From Atrina japonica (lineage: Eukaryota > Mollusca > Bivalvia > Pterioida > Pinnidae), in the NCBI GenBank assembly GCA_030159075.1, contig BROG01000029.1, forward strand, positions 1,447,001-1,511,000: a stretch of DNA of 64,000 bases, given 5' to 3'. The position numbers and the translations under genes were made by a program. This document shows, piece after piece, positions 26,401-40,179 of the stretch. Below the pieces are notes generated by a model, which was given only the letters and a program-made list of their open reading frames with translations, searched no databases and was not told the DNA's origin. The stretch's first letter is position 1; each line of letters begins with the position of its first letter.

Positions 26401-29400
26401 GATCAAGATACACTTTATATATCAAGATACACTATATATCAAGATACACTTTATATATCCAAATTTCCTTCATATACATATATATACATACATACATACA
26501 TATATATATATCTCCAGATATAGTGCTATGAATGGTCTGTGGTCAATAATGTAAAAAGCTGATCACACTTAGTTTTCTCAACATTTCACAGCTACTCAAC
26601 AAGAAAAGTGCTCATGGAGGATACAACAGATTCTAGGTTCCAAAACTAAATTAGTTCTATGAAAGATAATGTCAATGTATCAATATATGTAAGCAGTCTG
26701 TCAGTAATAACAAGTTATAAAATTATGAAAATTAATTTGTTTTGTGTATAGTACTTACTTCTCCCCTGGTATCTTATAGATATCAATCAGTCCTTGAATG
26801 TGTGATGTGAATTCATCAAAATTTCCTTGGCTATTAAAAGAAAGTAAAAACACAGTTATCAAAAATTAAAAAGCCAACCTCAAGCCATTTATTTTTACAA
26901 CCCCTTATTAAACCATTACCCCTTAAGACACATTTGTACTGGTCCAAGTCATTGATTAACAGAAGAGTCCATTATTTTACTGGAGTTGATGAGTTAACCT
27001 GATCAGCACTGAACTTCTTTACCATTTTTTTAAATCACATTGTTGAAAATAGACCAAGTCTGAAGTATAATATGTAGCAAGAATCATAATACTCTTTAGT
27101 CAAACAAGTTTGGTTGGTGTATGTGCTGTAGACCTCAACCAATCAACAGCACTGAAAATTGACCAAGTCCAAAAGAGGGCCATTTAAATAAAATGGACAA
27201 ATCTAATATCTGAAGCATGGTGTGTACTAAGAATCACTATGATATATATGCATGGCAAGTTTATTTGATGTACATATTAGCAGTACAAACAGGTAACGTT
27301 GACATCCACTGACCATCTTAACAGGACAATGATGATGATGGAGCAAAAGCACATCAGACAGACATATGGCCATAGCAATAGGTCATCGTCAGTAAAGCTC
27401 CTGTGACCTGGCAAATCTGGTACGTCTACAGCTTTATATGCGGTGAAATATGTAAACATAATCATCTATTGGTAAATCTTTGTATACAGCTACTTAATTT
27501 CTACGAAATACAACCGGCTAAGGATAACACGATTACCAGTCTCTAGTATCATTTCTTATCATCTACATTCAAATGATTTGTCTTAGTTATAGAAACACTT
27601 AAATATCTATGGACTTAAGTGAATACTGCAGGATTCACAAATTGTGTCTTATAACTTACCTTAGAACTTCAATCACATCTTCACAACTCTGGAAAAAAAA
27701 ACAAGAATCAATATCCAAGTTACGAAATGAAGTCAAAATGAATAATACAAGTTATACAACAGATTAATTGAATTTTCTTGTGTAAAAAATCATATATATT
27801 AGAGACAGAATGGACCTTAAAGGTCATCTGAGTCACCTTGCTATCTATAGTACACCTTTTAAAAGTTCACACAAGACACAAGATTTACCTTTTTATAAAG
27901 AAATACGATAACAAATCACCTAAGTGTCCTAGAAAAATAACATTGGAATAATACTGATGTTGCATTTATCATAATCTGTCTTTTTTGTCATTGTGTCAAC
28001 AGTTCCAGATAATGTTTTAGTTACCCTAATTTACCTTCACTATGCCCCTGTTACAAGTTGCACTACCTGCCTTGCCCAATATACAACCAGTAAAAAAAAT
28101 AATAGTGAAACTTGTATATAAAAACTTTCTCAGGGACACAAGAAAACTGGTCTTTATAGGGAGGTGGTCTTTATATAGAGGTTGATCTGTACACAAATGG
28201 TACTATTAGGGATAGCAAAAACAGTCTTTGTGACCAGGTCGTCTTTATACACTGATGGTCGCTAAAGCAAGTTTTGCTGTGACTTTTCCCTATGATCAGG
28301 TCCATTTTCATTAATCAAATTAATGCATTTCTGTTGTGCTTAAAGACTATAGAATATGTCTATTAAATTTCCCTAATAGTACCATCATGTACAGATCAAC
28401 CTCTATATAAAGACCACCTCCCTATAAAGACCAGAGTTCAAAGATATGTATCCTCCCTCTCTTATTTTTTGACAGATCAAAAAGTTTTTTTTTTTCCTGA
28501 GAAAGCACTATTACTCTCCAAATTTCTAGATGTTATGTCTGTAATTTCATATTATCTAGTAAACGCATCATGATCTGTGAAACTCAATGAATACGAAAAT
28601 AACATTAAATGTATACAGATTCAGCCTTTTAGCATTTAATGGACCTAATGTGTGCTTTTATGCACTAGGAGTCTGCAAAAACTACAGATCCATTCTCTAT
28701 TGATGAAATATGTTGATTTTTTCAAACATTTAATATTTCATAAACTGGATATATGGGATTAGGTACTTTAAATTCACTTTACTTAATGCAAACTATTTAA
28801 TTATTTATAATTCTCACAATTCTCACAGTAACTAGCACACCCTGAAACAACTGTAGTATGTTCAATTAGCAAAAATTTATTAACATCTATTGGCTGTTAA
28901 TTTATTTGCCACATTATCACCATTGCATTTTTCAAAATGTGAAATTTTCATCTGAAAACTACTGTGTCAATGGAATAGTGAGAATACTAATGTTTTCTGA
29001 ATATTTTTGTCACCGGTCCTAAAATCAACACAAACAAAAACACTATCATAAGAGGTCAGCTAAAAATTTCCACCATGTTGACTTTTTATAGATCTCTGAA
29101 TGTTGAACATTTTTGCTTTTACATTCTTCCTCAATCAATTATTATTTTCTCTCCTCTATCTACTGTAATTTTCATGACCATAGTCAAAATAAAAGAATGT
29201 ATCTGAAGACACAAATGCCCCATTCATGCTGGCTTATTAAACTTGTAATTTCTTTTTAAGATCATTTTATATGATTCAGGAAATTAAAACAAAAATTTCA
29301 ATTTTCTAAGCTGTTTATGTTTATTGTTTGTTTATTGTTGTTCAACGTCCCACTCAAGAATCTTTCACTCATATGGAGACATCACCAAATGCTGGTGAAT

Positions 29401-32400
29401 GGCTTCAAATTTTGGCCTACGCTCCGCACTTATGGCCATTGAGCAGTGAGGGTTCTTTAACATGCTGACATCTACTGTGACACAGGACCTCGCCTTTTAC
29501 TGTCTCAAAACGAAGGATAGGAAAATGACCTACCTCCAGCTGGACTCGAAGTCACGATCTTAAAGCTACAAAGGTGCATAATAACGCTAGAGCTGTAAAT
29601 GACTCACTGCCACAATTGGAACTCTGTCTGCATCTTGTGGTTTTTACCACTGTGTATGAGTATCAGTAAATTTGGATGAGGTTAGCTAAAGCTAGAGGGC
29701 GGAAATAAAAGAATTTGCAATTTTCCAAGTTATAAAGGGGCATAACTCTAGAACTTTAAATGACTCACAGTCCAAATAGTCTGCATTTTGTGGTTATTAG
29801 CATTGTGTACAGTTTTCATAAATTTTGAAAGAGGCAAACTAAAGTTACAGAGCAGAAATGAAATTCGGATAGACAGACGGAGGAAAGGATGGTCAAGGTT
29901 AACGCTTAATGTCCCCTTTGCATAATGGTATGTCTTTTCGGTCCCTGCTTTGATATTAAATGTAGCAAAGTAACATACAGTATTAATAAGTGTAAGATCA
30001 GAGTTGTGAATGTATTTCATGTTATAAGTTAAACTATATATTCCAGGGGTGGTGCAGGTTTCCTATACATTAGCGTTGGAAGCAAATTGAAAGTGGGGGG
30101 CTAAACCAACTTAAAACACACACACGCCAGAAACGTCTGGGGGCTAAGCCCCAATTTTTAACACCTATGTCTATCTTTGCAAAAAAAGTGGGGGGGCTAA
30201 GCAATTTTTTGCATTTACTTGCCCAGGGACAAGTGCATGCAAGTTATATATCCATACCTGAGACGGTAGGAAGAAAGGATGACAGACAAAGCGATTGCAA
30301 TAGTTCACAAGACCTTCCGAGTAAGATCACTTGAAAATAGTCTACACATATACTTCTGTCTCTGTGAGTATTATTACCTATTCATCAACTGCTGTGAGAA
30401 GAAAATTCACCTAATGAGAAGCCAAAGAATTTAGATTCAAACCTGGGTCAAATCTCAACACTGTTCTTTCAGTATGCACAGATACAACTACTGATGTAGC
30501 TCCTTTTTCCGAGCTACAAATCTGGTAATATGAAAACTATGTAAAATGTGAATCAAGTTACTCCTCCTAAAATAAAGAAAAACTTACCACAGCATCGCCT
30601 TGGTGACTGATTTTAACATCTCTGACCATGCCTCCTGGGTCTATAGCAATTTCCAGCTTGAACATTTCACCACTGATGTAAGTGTTTTTGTCTGTAGGTG
30701 TTGGTAGAGTAAATGTAAGGCCTAGATGTCGAGCAATGGATTCCAACCGTTCCAGCAGTGTTTGCTGACTAACAACTGCAATGTGACAAAAACAGAGTCA
30801 TTAACTCACAACTGTAGAGATATGTCATCTTTTTTTTATTTAACAGATTAAAAAACAAAATGTCTTTCAGAAACACTACATCCTCCATAAGTCATTCGGG
30901 AAATTTTTAAGGGACATTGGCTGTGTATTCCAAAAACATTTTTTTTCCCATTTTTTACTACTGACATTGATGCAAATACAACAAATATGAGCTATACAAA
31001 GGCATCCCATATATTTGTGAAAATAAGGTCAGGTCCAGTGTTGTATGCATATACAATGATTTCTTTGTCAACCCCTAGGGTATTGACAAGCTATACACGA
31101 TATGTTGTCACAATACAATTTGTGACGTAAAACATCTGTGGCTCTTAGAAAGCAGTACATAGTTATTTTAACATAACATAGATCTGCGTATATCTACAGA
31201 CATGTACACATTACACATAGATCTACACAGACATAAGAGGAAAATAATCAACACATACCTCGAGGGTATGACAAAGAAAGGAATCTCAATCCGAGGTTAA
31301 GATTCTTGAATGACATACCCTCAGCAAGCCTTGGGTTTGGCATTCATGAATCTTACCCTCAGACTGAGATTCCTTCAAGGTAGGGGTTGATTCTATTTAT
31401 CATTTGCAAACAAACAATTGCTAAACTAGGTTTCTCCCACAATTTTCACAAAATGTAAAGTATTTTGATCATTTTCCCAGTAGGAATGACCTGAAAAGTT
31501 CCACCTTTTGACTTTTTTGCAGATCTTTCAGTGCTGAACATTTTTACTTCTTTCACTTTCCTTCTATCTATTATACTTTTCAAGATTATAGCCTACATAC
31601 CTGTACATTTGAGCTTGCAGGGTTAATTAAGTTTAAAGACATTTCAAAAGACAATAAAACAAAAATTGGGGTGATAATTTACATGTACAACATTGTAGTG
31701 TGCTTTTTTGAGACAAAAAGATGATAAAATTCCATGAAATTTTCTTGCTGAAATAAGACAATACTTAAGTTAACTATCTCAAATAATTAACATCAAAACT
31801 AGATAGTAAAATAGAATACCAAAAGATTACACCATGACTGAAAATGGCAGTTTTATGAATGTGAGAAACTTGAAATAACAGAGTCTTAGAGATAGACTGT
31901 GTGCCAGGCATAAGAAGTGTCAATATCACCAGTACCAGACTGAGTACTTGGCATAGTCAGAGTCAATATCACCAGTAACAGACTGAGTACTAAGCGTAGG
32001 AAGAGACAACATCATTAGTCTTAGACTGAGTACTTGACATAGGAAGAGTCAGTATCACCCGTACCAGACTGTGTACCTGGCACAGGAAGAGTCAATATCA
32101 CTAGTCTTAGACTGTGTGCTAGGCATAGGAAGTGTCACTATTACCAGTATCAGACTGAGTACTTGGCATAATCAGAGTCAATATCACTAGTCTTAGACTG
32201 TTTGCTTGACATAGGAAGAGTCAATATCACCAGTACCAGACTGAGTACTTGGCATAATCAGAGTCAATATCACCAGTACCAGACTGAGTACTTGGCATAG
32301 GAAGAGTCAATATCACTAGTCTTAGACTGTGTGCTTGACATGGGAAGAGTCAATATCACCAGTACCAGACTGAGTACTTGGCATAATCAGAGTCAATATC

Positions 32401-35400
32401 ACCAGTACCAGACTGAGTACTTGGCATAGGAAGAGTCAATATCACTAGTCTTAGACTGTGTGCTTGACATGGGAAGAGTCAATATCACCAGTACCAGACT
32501 GAGTACTTGGCATAGGAAGAGTCAATATCACTAGTCTTAGACTGTGTGTTTGACATAGGTAGAGTCAATATCACCAGTACCAGACTGAGTACTTGGCATA
32601 GGAAGAGCCAATATCACTAGTCTAAGACTGTGTGCTTGGCATATGAAGAGTCATATACTAGTCAGGTATAATAACTCAACACCAGAAATCAAATCTGGAA
32701 CCATTCGCTTGCCAATTCAATGCTCAACTATAAGATTAGCAACCCCAGCTCAAAATTTTAAAGTGATCTACCTGGTTTAACATTGTAATGATCTTGTAGA
32801 GCTAATTAAACACTTTCCAAAACAGTTTATATTATCTAGATATCTTAAGTGTGTCAAAAGTTATGCCAATTTTAAGTTTGGAAAATCCAGCCATTTACTG
32901 GAATTTGTTGTACTAGATTACTACATAAGGAGGCTGGCATGTCGCGGAACCGGCAACAAACACATTTTCAGTTTTTTTTTCTTGTAATTTCCTTATTACT
33001 TGAGATATCTTTCTAAAAATTTGCACCCAGTATGATTTTTTCATGCTGAATCCATTTCTGCAGTCAAAAAACTGTTATGACCACTAGTTTTTAGTAAAAA
33101 TGAACAAGAAATGCAAAAAAATTGTATGTTACGAAACCGTGGATGAAAATATTTTCAGGTTTTTTTTCTTTAATTTCATATTACTATGAGTTATCTTTCT
33201 AAACTTCTGTATCTAACATGATTTTTTCATGCTGAATCTATTTCTGCAGTCAAAAAACTGTTATGAACAATCTTTCTTAGTAAAAAAAAAATGAACAAGA
33301 AAAGCAAAAAAAAAAATCATTTATAAACAACAATGCTATTGTCAGAAGTTTATAGAAGTTAAAACTTTAGAGCAACATATTAATTTCATTTCTATCTAAC
33401 CTTATAGGCTACATTAACTTGTGTATCTTATATAAATGTGATTATGGGAAAATGTACATAATTATGTATACATATACATGTATATGACAAAAATAACTTC
33501 CTTATACAGGAAGTTCATGTATATGATTTGATTTATTTTCATTACTTTTGAATACTGATATGACAAAATGTATAAAATACATGCAAATCCTTTAATTCCA
33601 GGAGGTCATGCTTCTTTTGAGTGGTTAGGTAACATATTATTTTTCATCATTCACATTTAAATTTTTGCATAACAATTAATATACCTGTAATAAATTAGTA
33701 AATCCATTCATGGCGAGAATACTGTTTGAGTACATACTCAAATATTTCTGAGGATTTCTTCAATTGAGCAATATATATCATAATTTTGATTATTTACAAA
33801 TTTATCCATTCAATATACAAACAAGTCCAATTACAGAATAATATTTGGTTTTTTTTCCCCTTAGAATCATGAAAAGGTAGTTGAGGTTGATCAGATTTGG
33901 TGACTTAATTTTATATAATGCTGATGTTAGTAGGCCAGTTGGCAGGGATATACTGTCTTAAAAACAGGCTTACTAGAAATTCGAATTTTCAACAGTGCAA
34001 ATCTAACATTTATGATATGTGAAAAAAATCTCTGGAGATATAAATAAAGTAGATCTAGCTAGGGTTCTGAAAAATTATTCACGTGTAGATTCAGTATTAA
34101 ACTACATTTCGTTTTTTCAATTAAAATACATACAGAGTCTACTGCAGTATTTATTAATGATTTAGATGTAAAATCTCATCGATTGTATCATGTCACATAT
34201 GACCAAGTGCTACTGGTTACTGTAAAGACTAAAGTTAGAAAATTTATAATTTAGGTCTAGTGTAGTCACAGTTCACCCAGAGTTTTGGCAATATCGGTCA
34301 TAAATTCAATATATGAATTTAAAATTTACCAAAGGCAACCTTGATTTTTTGCTCAGGATTTATTTTTAGTTCATAGACATCATCAAAACTCATAATTATC
34401 TCAAATATTACATTTTATTTATGTGCATTGAGTGACCTATTTCCTTCGGTCATATGCAAATTAGCGATAGACGCCGATCGATGTCGGATGTCCAAAAAGC
34501 TCATTAAAAGACTTATGTCCAAAAAGCTCATTAAAAGACTTATGTCCCAAAAGCTCATTAAAAGACTTATTATCATTTTTTTAGAAGCCAAAACATTTTT
34601 AATTGATTATATTTGGAATTAAAACATGATAGATGTGGATAATTTGTTTTAAATATAGCAGATTCTTACAGTCACTTTGTTAACCTTTCACCCGGAGGTT
34701 AAATCCAAGATGGCGCCAACTGAAGCGTGGGTCATCTTCAACTGCACCGGTGCACTAAAAATGTTTGACGCTCGATGCGAGGTAGTAAATCATGTCGTAG
34801 AATGTTGATTAATTTGTCAAAATTTAAGTTGGAACACGATCTTTTTAAAAATGGGTGAACAAAAGTGCAATATCCAATGACCATTATGCACATCGCCATC
34901 AAAGATTAACTTCTGCAACTTCTACAAAAACATTTTTTTTCACAAATGTTCAACTTCCGTGGCATAGAAAAATTCATTCTTTGATTGGATATAAAATTTC
35001 ATGAATATTCATTAACATTTAGGCACTCCCAAATGAGTGCTCGTCCATCACTGCAGCCAAACCGGTATCGATTAAAATGTGCCGATTTTTATTTTTAACT
35101 CGCAAAATCATCACATTTACACTAATAAAAAGCAACAAAATACATATCACTGGAAAGTATATTTATTTCTCTTTCAGATGGTATATAATACATAAATATT
35201 CTGAAATAAATGATGAGACTGAAGTTGAGACTTTAAAACCATGAACATAAAAATTTGATTAATTCTAGTGCGTTATCGATACGAGCTGGGGTTGCTAATA
35301 AGATCAAGGTAATTCATCTATATCAGATAGAACAGATGATATAAAACTAAAATACTACAGAAAGTCTTTACTTACCTTTAATAGCACTATGAAGTTTATC

Positions 35401-38400
35401 AAGACAATTACGAATCATTCCACGATCAGCTGCCTCCATTGCTCGTTTTTCCTTTGAATGAAACAAAAGATTGAAATTACCTATCTTCAAGTTGTTAATA
35501 AGGTTAAATAAGTCTATTCATTTTTCAATACATTTTTATTTTTAGACAATCTAATAGAATAATTATCCACTTCTCCTTAAAACATCAATTTTTCAATTAG
35601 CAAGTAGGGGTGGTTATAGATATATAGGTTATAGTCAAAGAGAGCAAGATATTTGCAACATCAGAATGTAGTCTAAATACCGTATTTGCCATAAAAAGTG
35701 CTCATCCTCTAATAAGCTCACCTTTTCAGGATGATTGGGAAATGGATCATAATAAGTGTCTCACTTAAGTGATAACACTGTAGTCATAACACTGTAGTCA
35801 TTGAGTGATGAGTTGATGAATACCGATAAATAATCTTAAGTTTTAATGAGGTGTAATACACTCAGTATACCGAATACCTTTTATTTCAGTAAAATTAGGT
35901 TTTACAAAAAAGGTAACTAAAAATCGGGTCAGACATTTTGCCAAACGTGAGTACTGATGGCTTATTTATTATGCAACAAACTACATAGATCAGCGATATA
36001 ATTATAAAATCTTGTGCTTATAAACATCGTTTCATCCATATAAATTTCTATGCGATAGGGCAGTATTATACCCTTACGTTTATCTTCATATTTATCCATT
36101 TTTTTTATATTATTTTTTTCATAAAATCATAACCATTTCCAATTTCATTTAAACTTTGTTATTTTTTTATTTCATTTTTTAATCTTTTATATATATTTAT
36201 TTTTCTAATATATAATTTCTTATATATTTTAATTTATTTACTCTTTATATCCATTTTTACAAAAAAGGTAACTAAAAATCGGGGTCAGACATTTTGCCAA
36301 ACGTGATTATATTAAATTATTATATCTTTATTTATTTAATGTTATTATAATTTTTTTTATTATGTTTTTTATTATTTAAATATTATTTTTCATAACAAAT
36401 TAGTTTTAGTATTTCTATATCGTTTCAATCCATATAAATTTCTATGCGATAGGGTAATTTTTATTATTCATTTATTATTTTTTTATTACTTCATTATATC
36501 CATTATTTCTTAATTATAACATTTTATATATTTTTATTTAATTATCATTATATATTTTTATTACTACCAATTATTATTTATCATTTTACAATTCTATATA
36601 TAATATATTATTATTTTTCAGTATTATACCTATTTTTTGATATCCTTACGCTATACTTCCTATCAATAGCTTTAAATCTCTAGGTCAATACGTTTACATG
36701 TAAAACAAACACACACTGTAAAGAGTTACTTAGGCACTTGTGCATCAGCTTTTCATACACAGTGAGTTCAAATTAACAAATCCATTGAACATTAATGTCA
36801 TTTCATTAAGGAAAGTGTATTAGCCTTTAATTTCAACAATGCATAATGAGATATATATCAAATCAGTATATATAGTAATATACATCATATCTTAAAATAA
36901 ATGAAAATCTTCAACTCACATTAGAGACTGGAAGTCGAGCAACCTTGAGGTTGTCACTTCGGTTTCTATTCTGTAATTTTTCCATCAGTTTCTGTAGTTC
37001 TTCATGTTTTTCTTGGGAAATATCTGTAACAGAATGATAGACAGATATACATGTATCTCTTTCAAACAGCTATAAAAATTTATAACACTGAATGACACTA
37101 CACTGAACAATATAAGAGCACAAAACTTCTTTCTTCTGCCCTGAAATATCTTGAATATACCTCTCTGAAAAAAAAACTTTTTCAAATCCAAAATCAATCC
37201 ACTACATATTTGATTTTTTCCTAAACTTTCAAGCACACATGTGTATAAGTGCAGAAATATATCACTCTAGTTTGTACCTTTGAACTATTTCATATTTACT
37301 ATTCCTGAGAGAGAAAAACATTCTCACTAACAGACTTTTATAAAACATATTGTTTTTCTTTTAGTCTAATTAATGTACATATAATAATCTATTAAATACA
37401 TGAGCCACATTGGGTTTCGCTAATATCGCAAATTTTTTATTTCATCTGGTTACAAAAAGGTAGATGGTCAGGTGATATTTCTGACACCTGATTTGAAGAA
37501 TTAAGTTACCTTGGATACATGTACATACATATAAGTCAGTTAATTCAAAAATTATCAACAGGAACTAATACCCCTGTTAATCAAGCAAATGTCATAAGAT
37601 TATAGAGAGGTGTAATTATCATGAAGTGCTGGGACAGAGGAAAATTAAAAAAAAACTATTTTGGTCACGTACATGTATTATCTGATTAACATAACTTGCA
37701 TCGTTGTAAACTACGATCCAGAATCGCTATGCTCTTTCAAACCGTCTCATGAGACCGAAATTTCTCGTACATATTTAAATATTCATGAAGCCTCAGCTAA
37801 TGCATGTAAATTGTGCTCGCATTCTTCAACCAATCAGATCAAGGCTTTTAAACAATTTCATATCTGTACTAGATCAACAGACTATGCGATCACTTCTGTT
37901 GCCAATCATAACTACTGTGATTGGATAAATTGGACAACACCTACTCCTTATAAATATTCATTAGCTATAAGAGATTTCGGTCACATGAGACAACAGGAGG
38001 CAAGAGCATAGCTATTCTGAACTGTGGTTTTACGACGATGCATAACATGGCGGGGCGGAGTAAACTTTTGATTATTACTATATGGTCAATTCTACTACCT
38101 TTTCCGTTATGACAGGCTTCAGCACAATTGCATTTCATTATCAACTACAGTAAATAACCAATGACGACAAATAGGAATAATTAATAAAATCTAACCCTAC
38201 CTTGAGGGTGTGACAAAGGAATCTCAATCCAAGGGTAAGATTCTTGAATGATGAATCCGGGGCTAGCCAAGGGTTTGTCATTCAAGAATTTTATCCCAAG
38301 GATTGAGATTCTTTTGTCATACCATCAAGGTTGGGGTTGATTGATTTTCTCCCATGTTTTAAATACATGTAGGCCCCTATATGTAGATCTATGCAAATAA

Positions 38401-39738
38401 AATCTGACATTATGCACTGCATTCTAGACGCCACAGACACCATGCATCATGGAAATTGTATTGTGGCGTCATAGTGGATGTAGCTTGTCAATACCCTAGA
38501 AGTTCAAAAGGAAATCATACCCTGTTAAAATGAAGGGGAAATCTGTGAACAATGGGAGAAAATCTTTCCTGTGCAATTTTATTGTATTTTATTGTACCTA
38601 AAAGTTAAAATTGTACAGGTCAAGAAAGGTTTCATGAGATTCCAACTGGTCAGTTTATATTGATTTTATACCTGTACAAGTACAGATTGAATACATGTAC
38701 AGGTAAAATCATCCGAATATAGTATAAACATTATTCATACATGTATGTTGTTCCATGTGTAGACATCAAAAATCATTATCATTAATACAAGTAGTCTATA
38801 CATGTACATGTACAGTGTAGTATAATTGTCACTGATTTTAAGGTTCCGCTAAAGTCAAATTTGACAGATTTTTCAAAACCAAAATTTGAACTAATTGTAG
38901 AATATAATACCATGTTTATACATCAAAATTTGCAGAATTTTGTGCAGAATCACAATATCATAAAACTGAACCCAAAATATGCTTGTGGAGTATGAACTTT
39001 GCCGTTGTATCAACTGCTGCTTTAAAAAATTCTGGACAGTAAATGACTACCTACCTACGGTACTCTGTTTTCCTGAAAATTTAAGCATTATCATCCTTAA
39101 AGCCATATCTAGGGCAAGCTGGGGCTTTTTAGTACAGATATTTTATAACAAAAAAGGTATATAATTGTAAAGCATGATTGGCAAATAAAAAAATGGATGT
39201 CATTTTTCCAAGTGCAAACTACTTTCACAAAAATGTATGGAGGACCATACCTGAAAAAATACCGTACTCATGAACAAAACACACCTGTAATATCAATTTC
39301 AGGATACGGATATCATGTTACTAAAATTATAAAAATTTAGAGCTAGAGATATTCATTACAATGAATTCTTTCTCTATTAAAAGGATGTAAAAATATATAA
39401 TATAGCACATAATATGACAAGTGAAAAAAAAGGAAATTGAATAGCATTCAGGTAAAGTTAATGTTAAATATGCAACTTATTTTCTGGTTCTCATGTCATT
39501 TTTATAGAAAGATATTGGGCATGGAGGTTTTAATCAATGTTTTTTTTTTAATTCTCCCTTCAGAGGAAGTGAGAAAATTAAGGGAAAAAGTTATTATTTC
39601 ATGAAAAAATGAGAGTAAGAAAAGTCAAATGGATAAATCTTACTTTTCTGCATGTACAAATAAATCCTTCTTTTTAAACATTTTTTTCAACATGTGTTCA
39701 AACAGCTTCATGATTTTTTTGAAAGGTTGTACAAATAC

Positions 39739-39808
<70 letters not shown>

Positions 39809-40080
39809 GAGGGAAGAATATGGCAACAGCATATTAGTATCTCCCTAGAAAAAAAAATATCTCTTACATAAGACTTATCATCTCCTACATGTACATAAGA
39901 CTTAACATCTCTTATGTAAGACTTTGCAACCTACGTGTGACTTATTATCTCCTATGTAAGACTTATTATCTTCTATGTAAGACTTATTTACTTCTATGTA
40001 AGACTTAGTATATTGTATTAAGTCTTCAGTTTTCTTAACTATTTCACAGACGATGGTTAAGATAGGAATCTGCACTACCG

Positions 40081-40179
<99 letters not shown>

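Noticed and set aside
25530..26470. CRISPR-like array
   Set aside because: Repeats are contiguous and A/T-rich with no unique spacers, and the window is an animal genome.
26229..26531. 100-codon frame of YTLYIK-type repeats
   Set aside because: Translation of the 19/25-bp minisatellite; it has no coding features.
38046..38111. Short plus-strand peptide [19 protein letters not shown], signal-peptide-like
   Set aside because: Only 21 codons, ends in a stop without a convincing donor, and lies directly at the edge of a TIR element.
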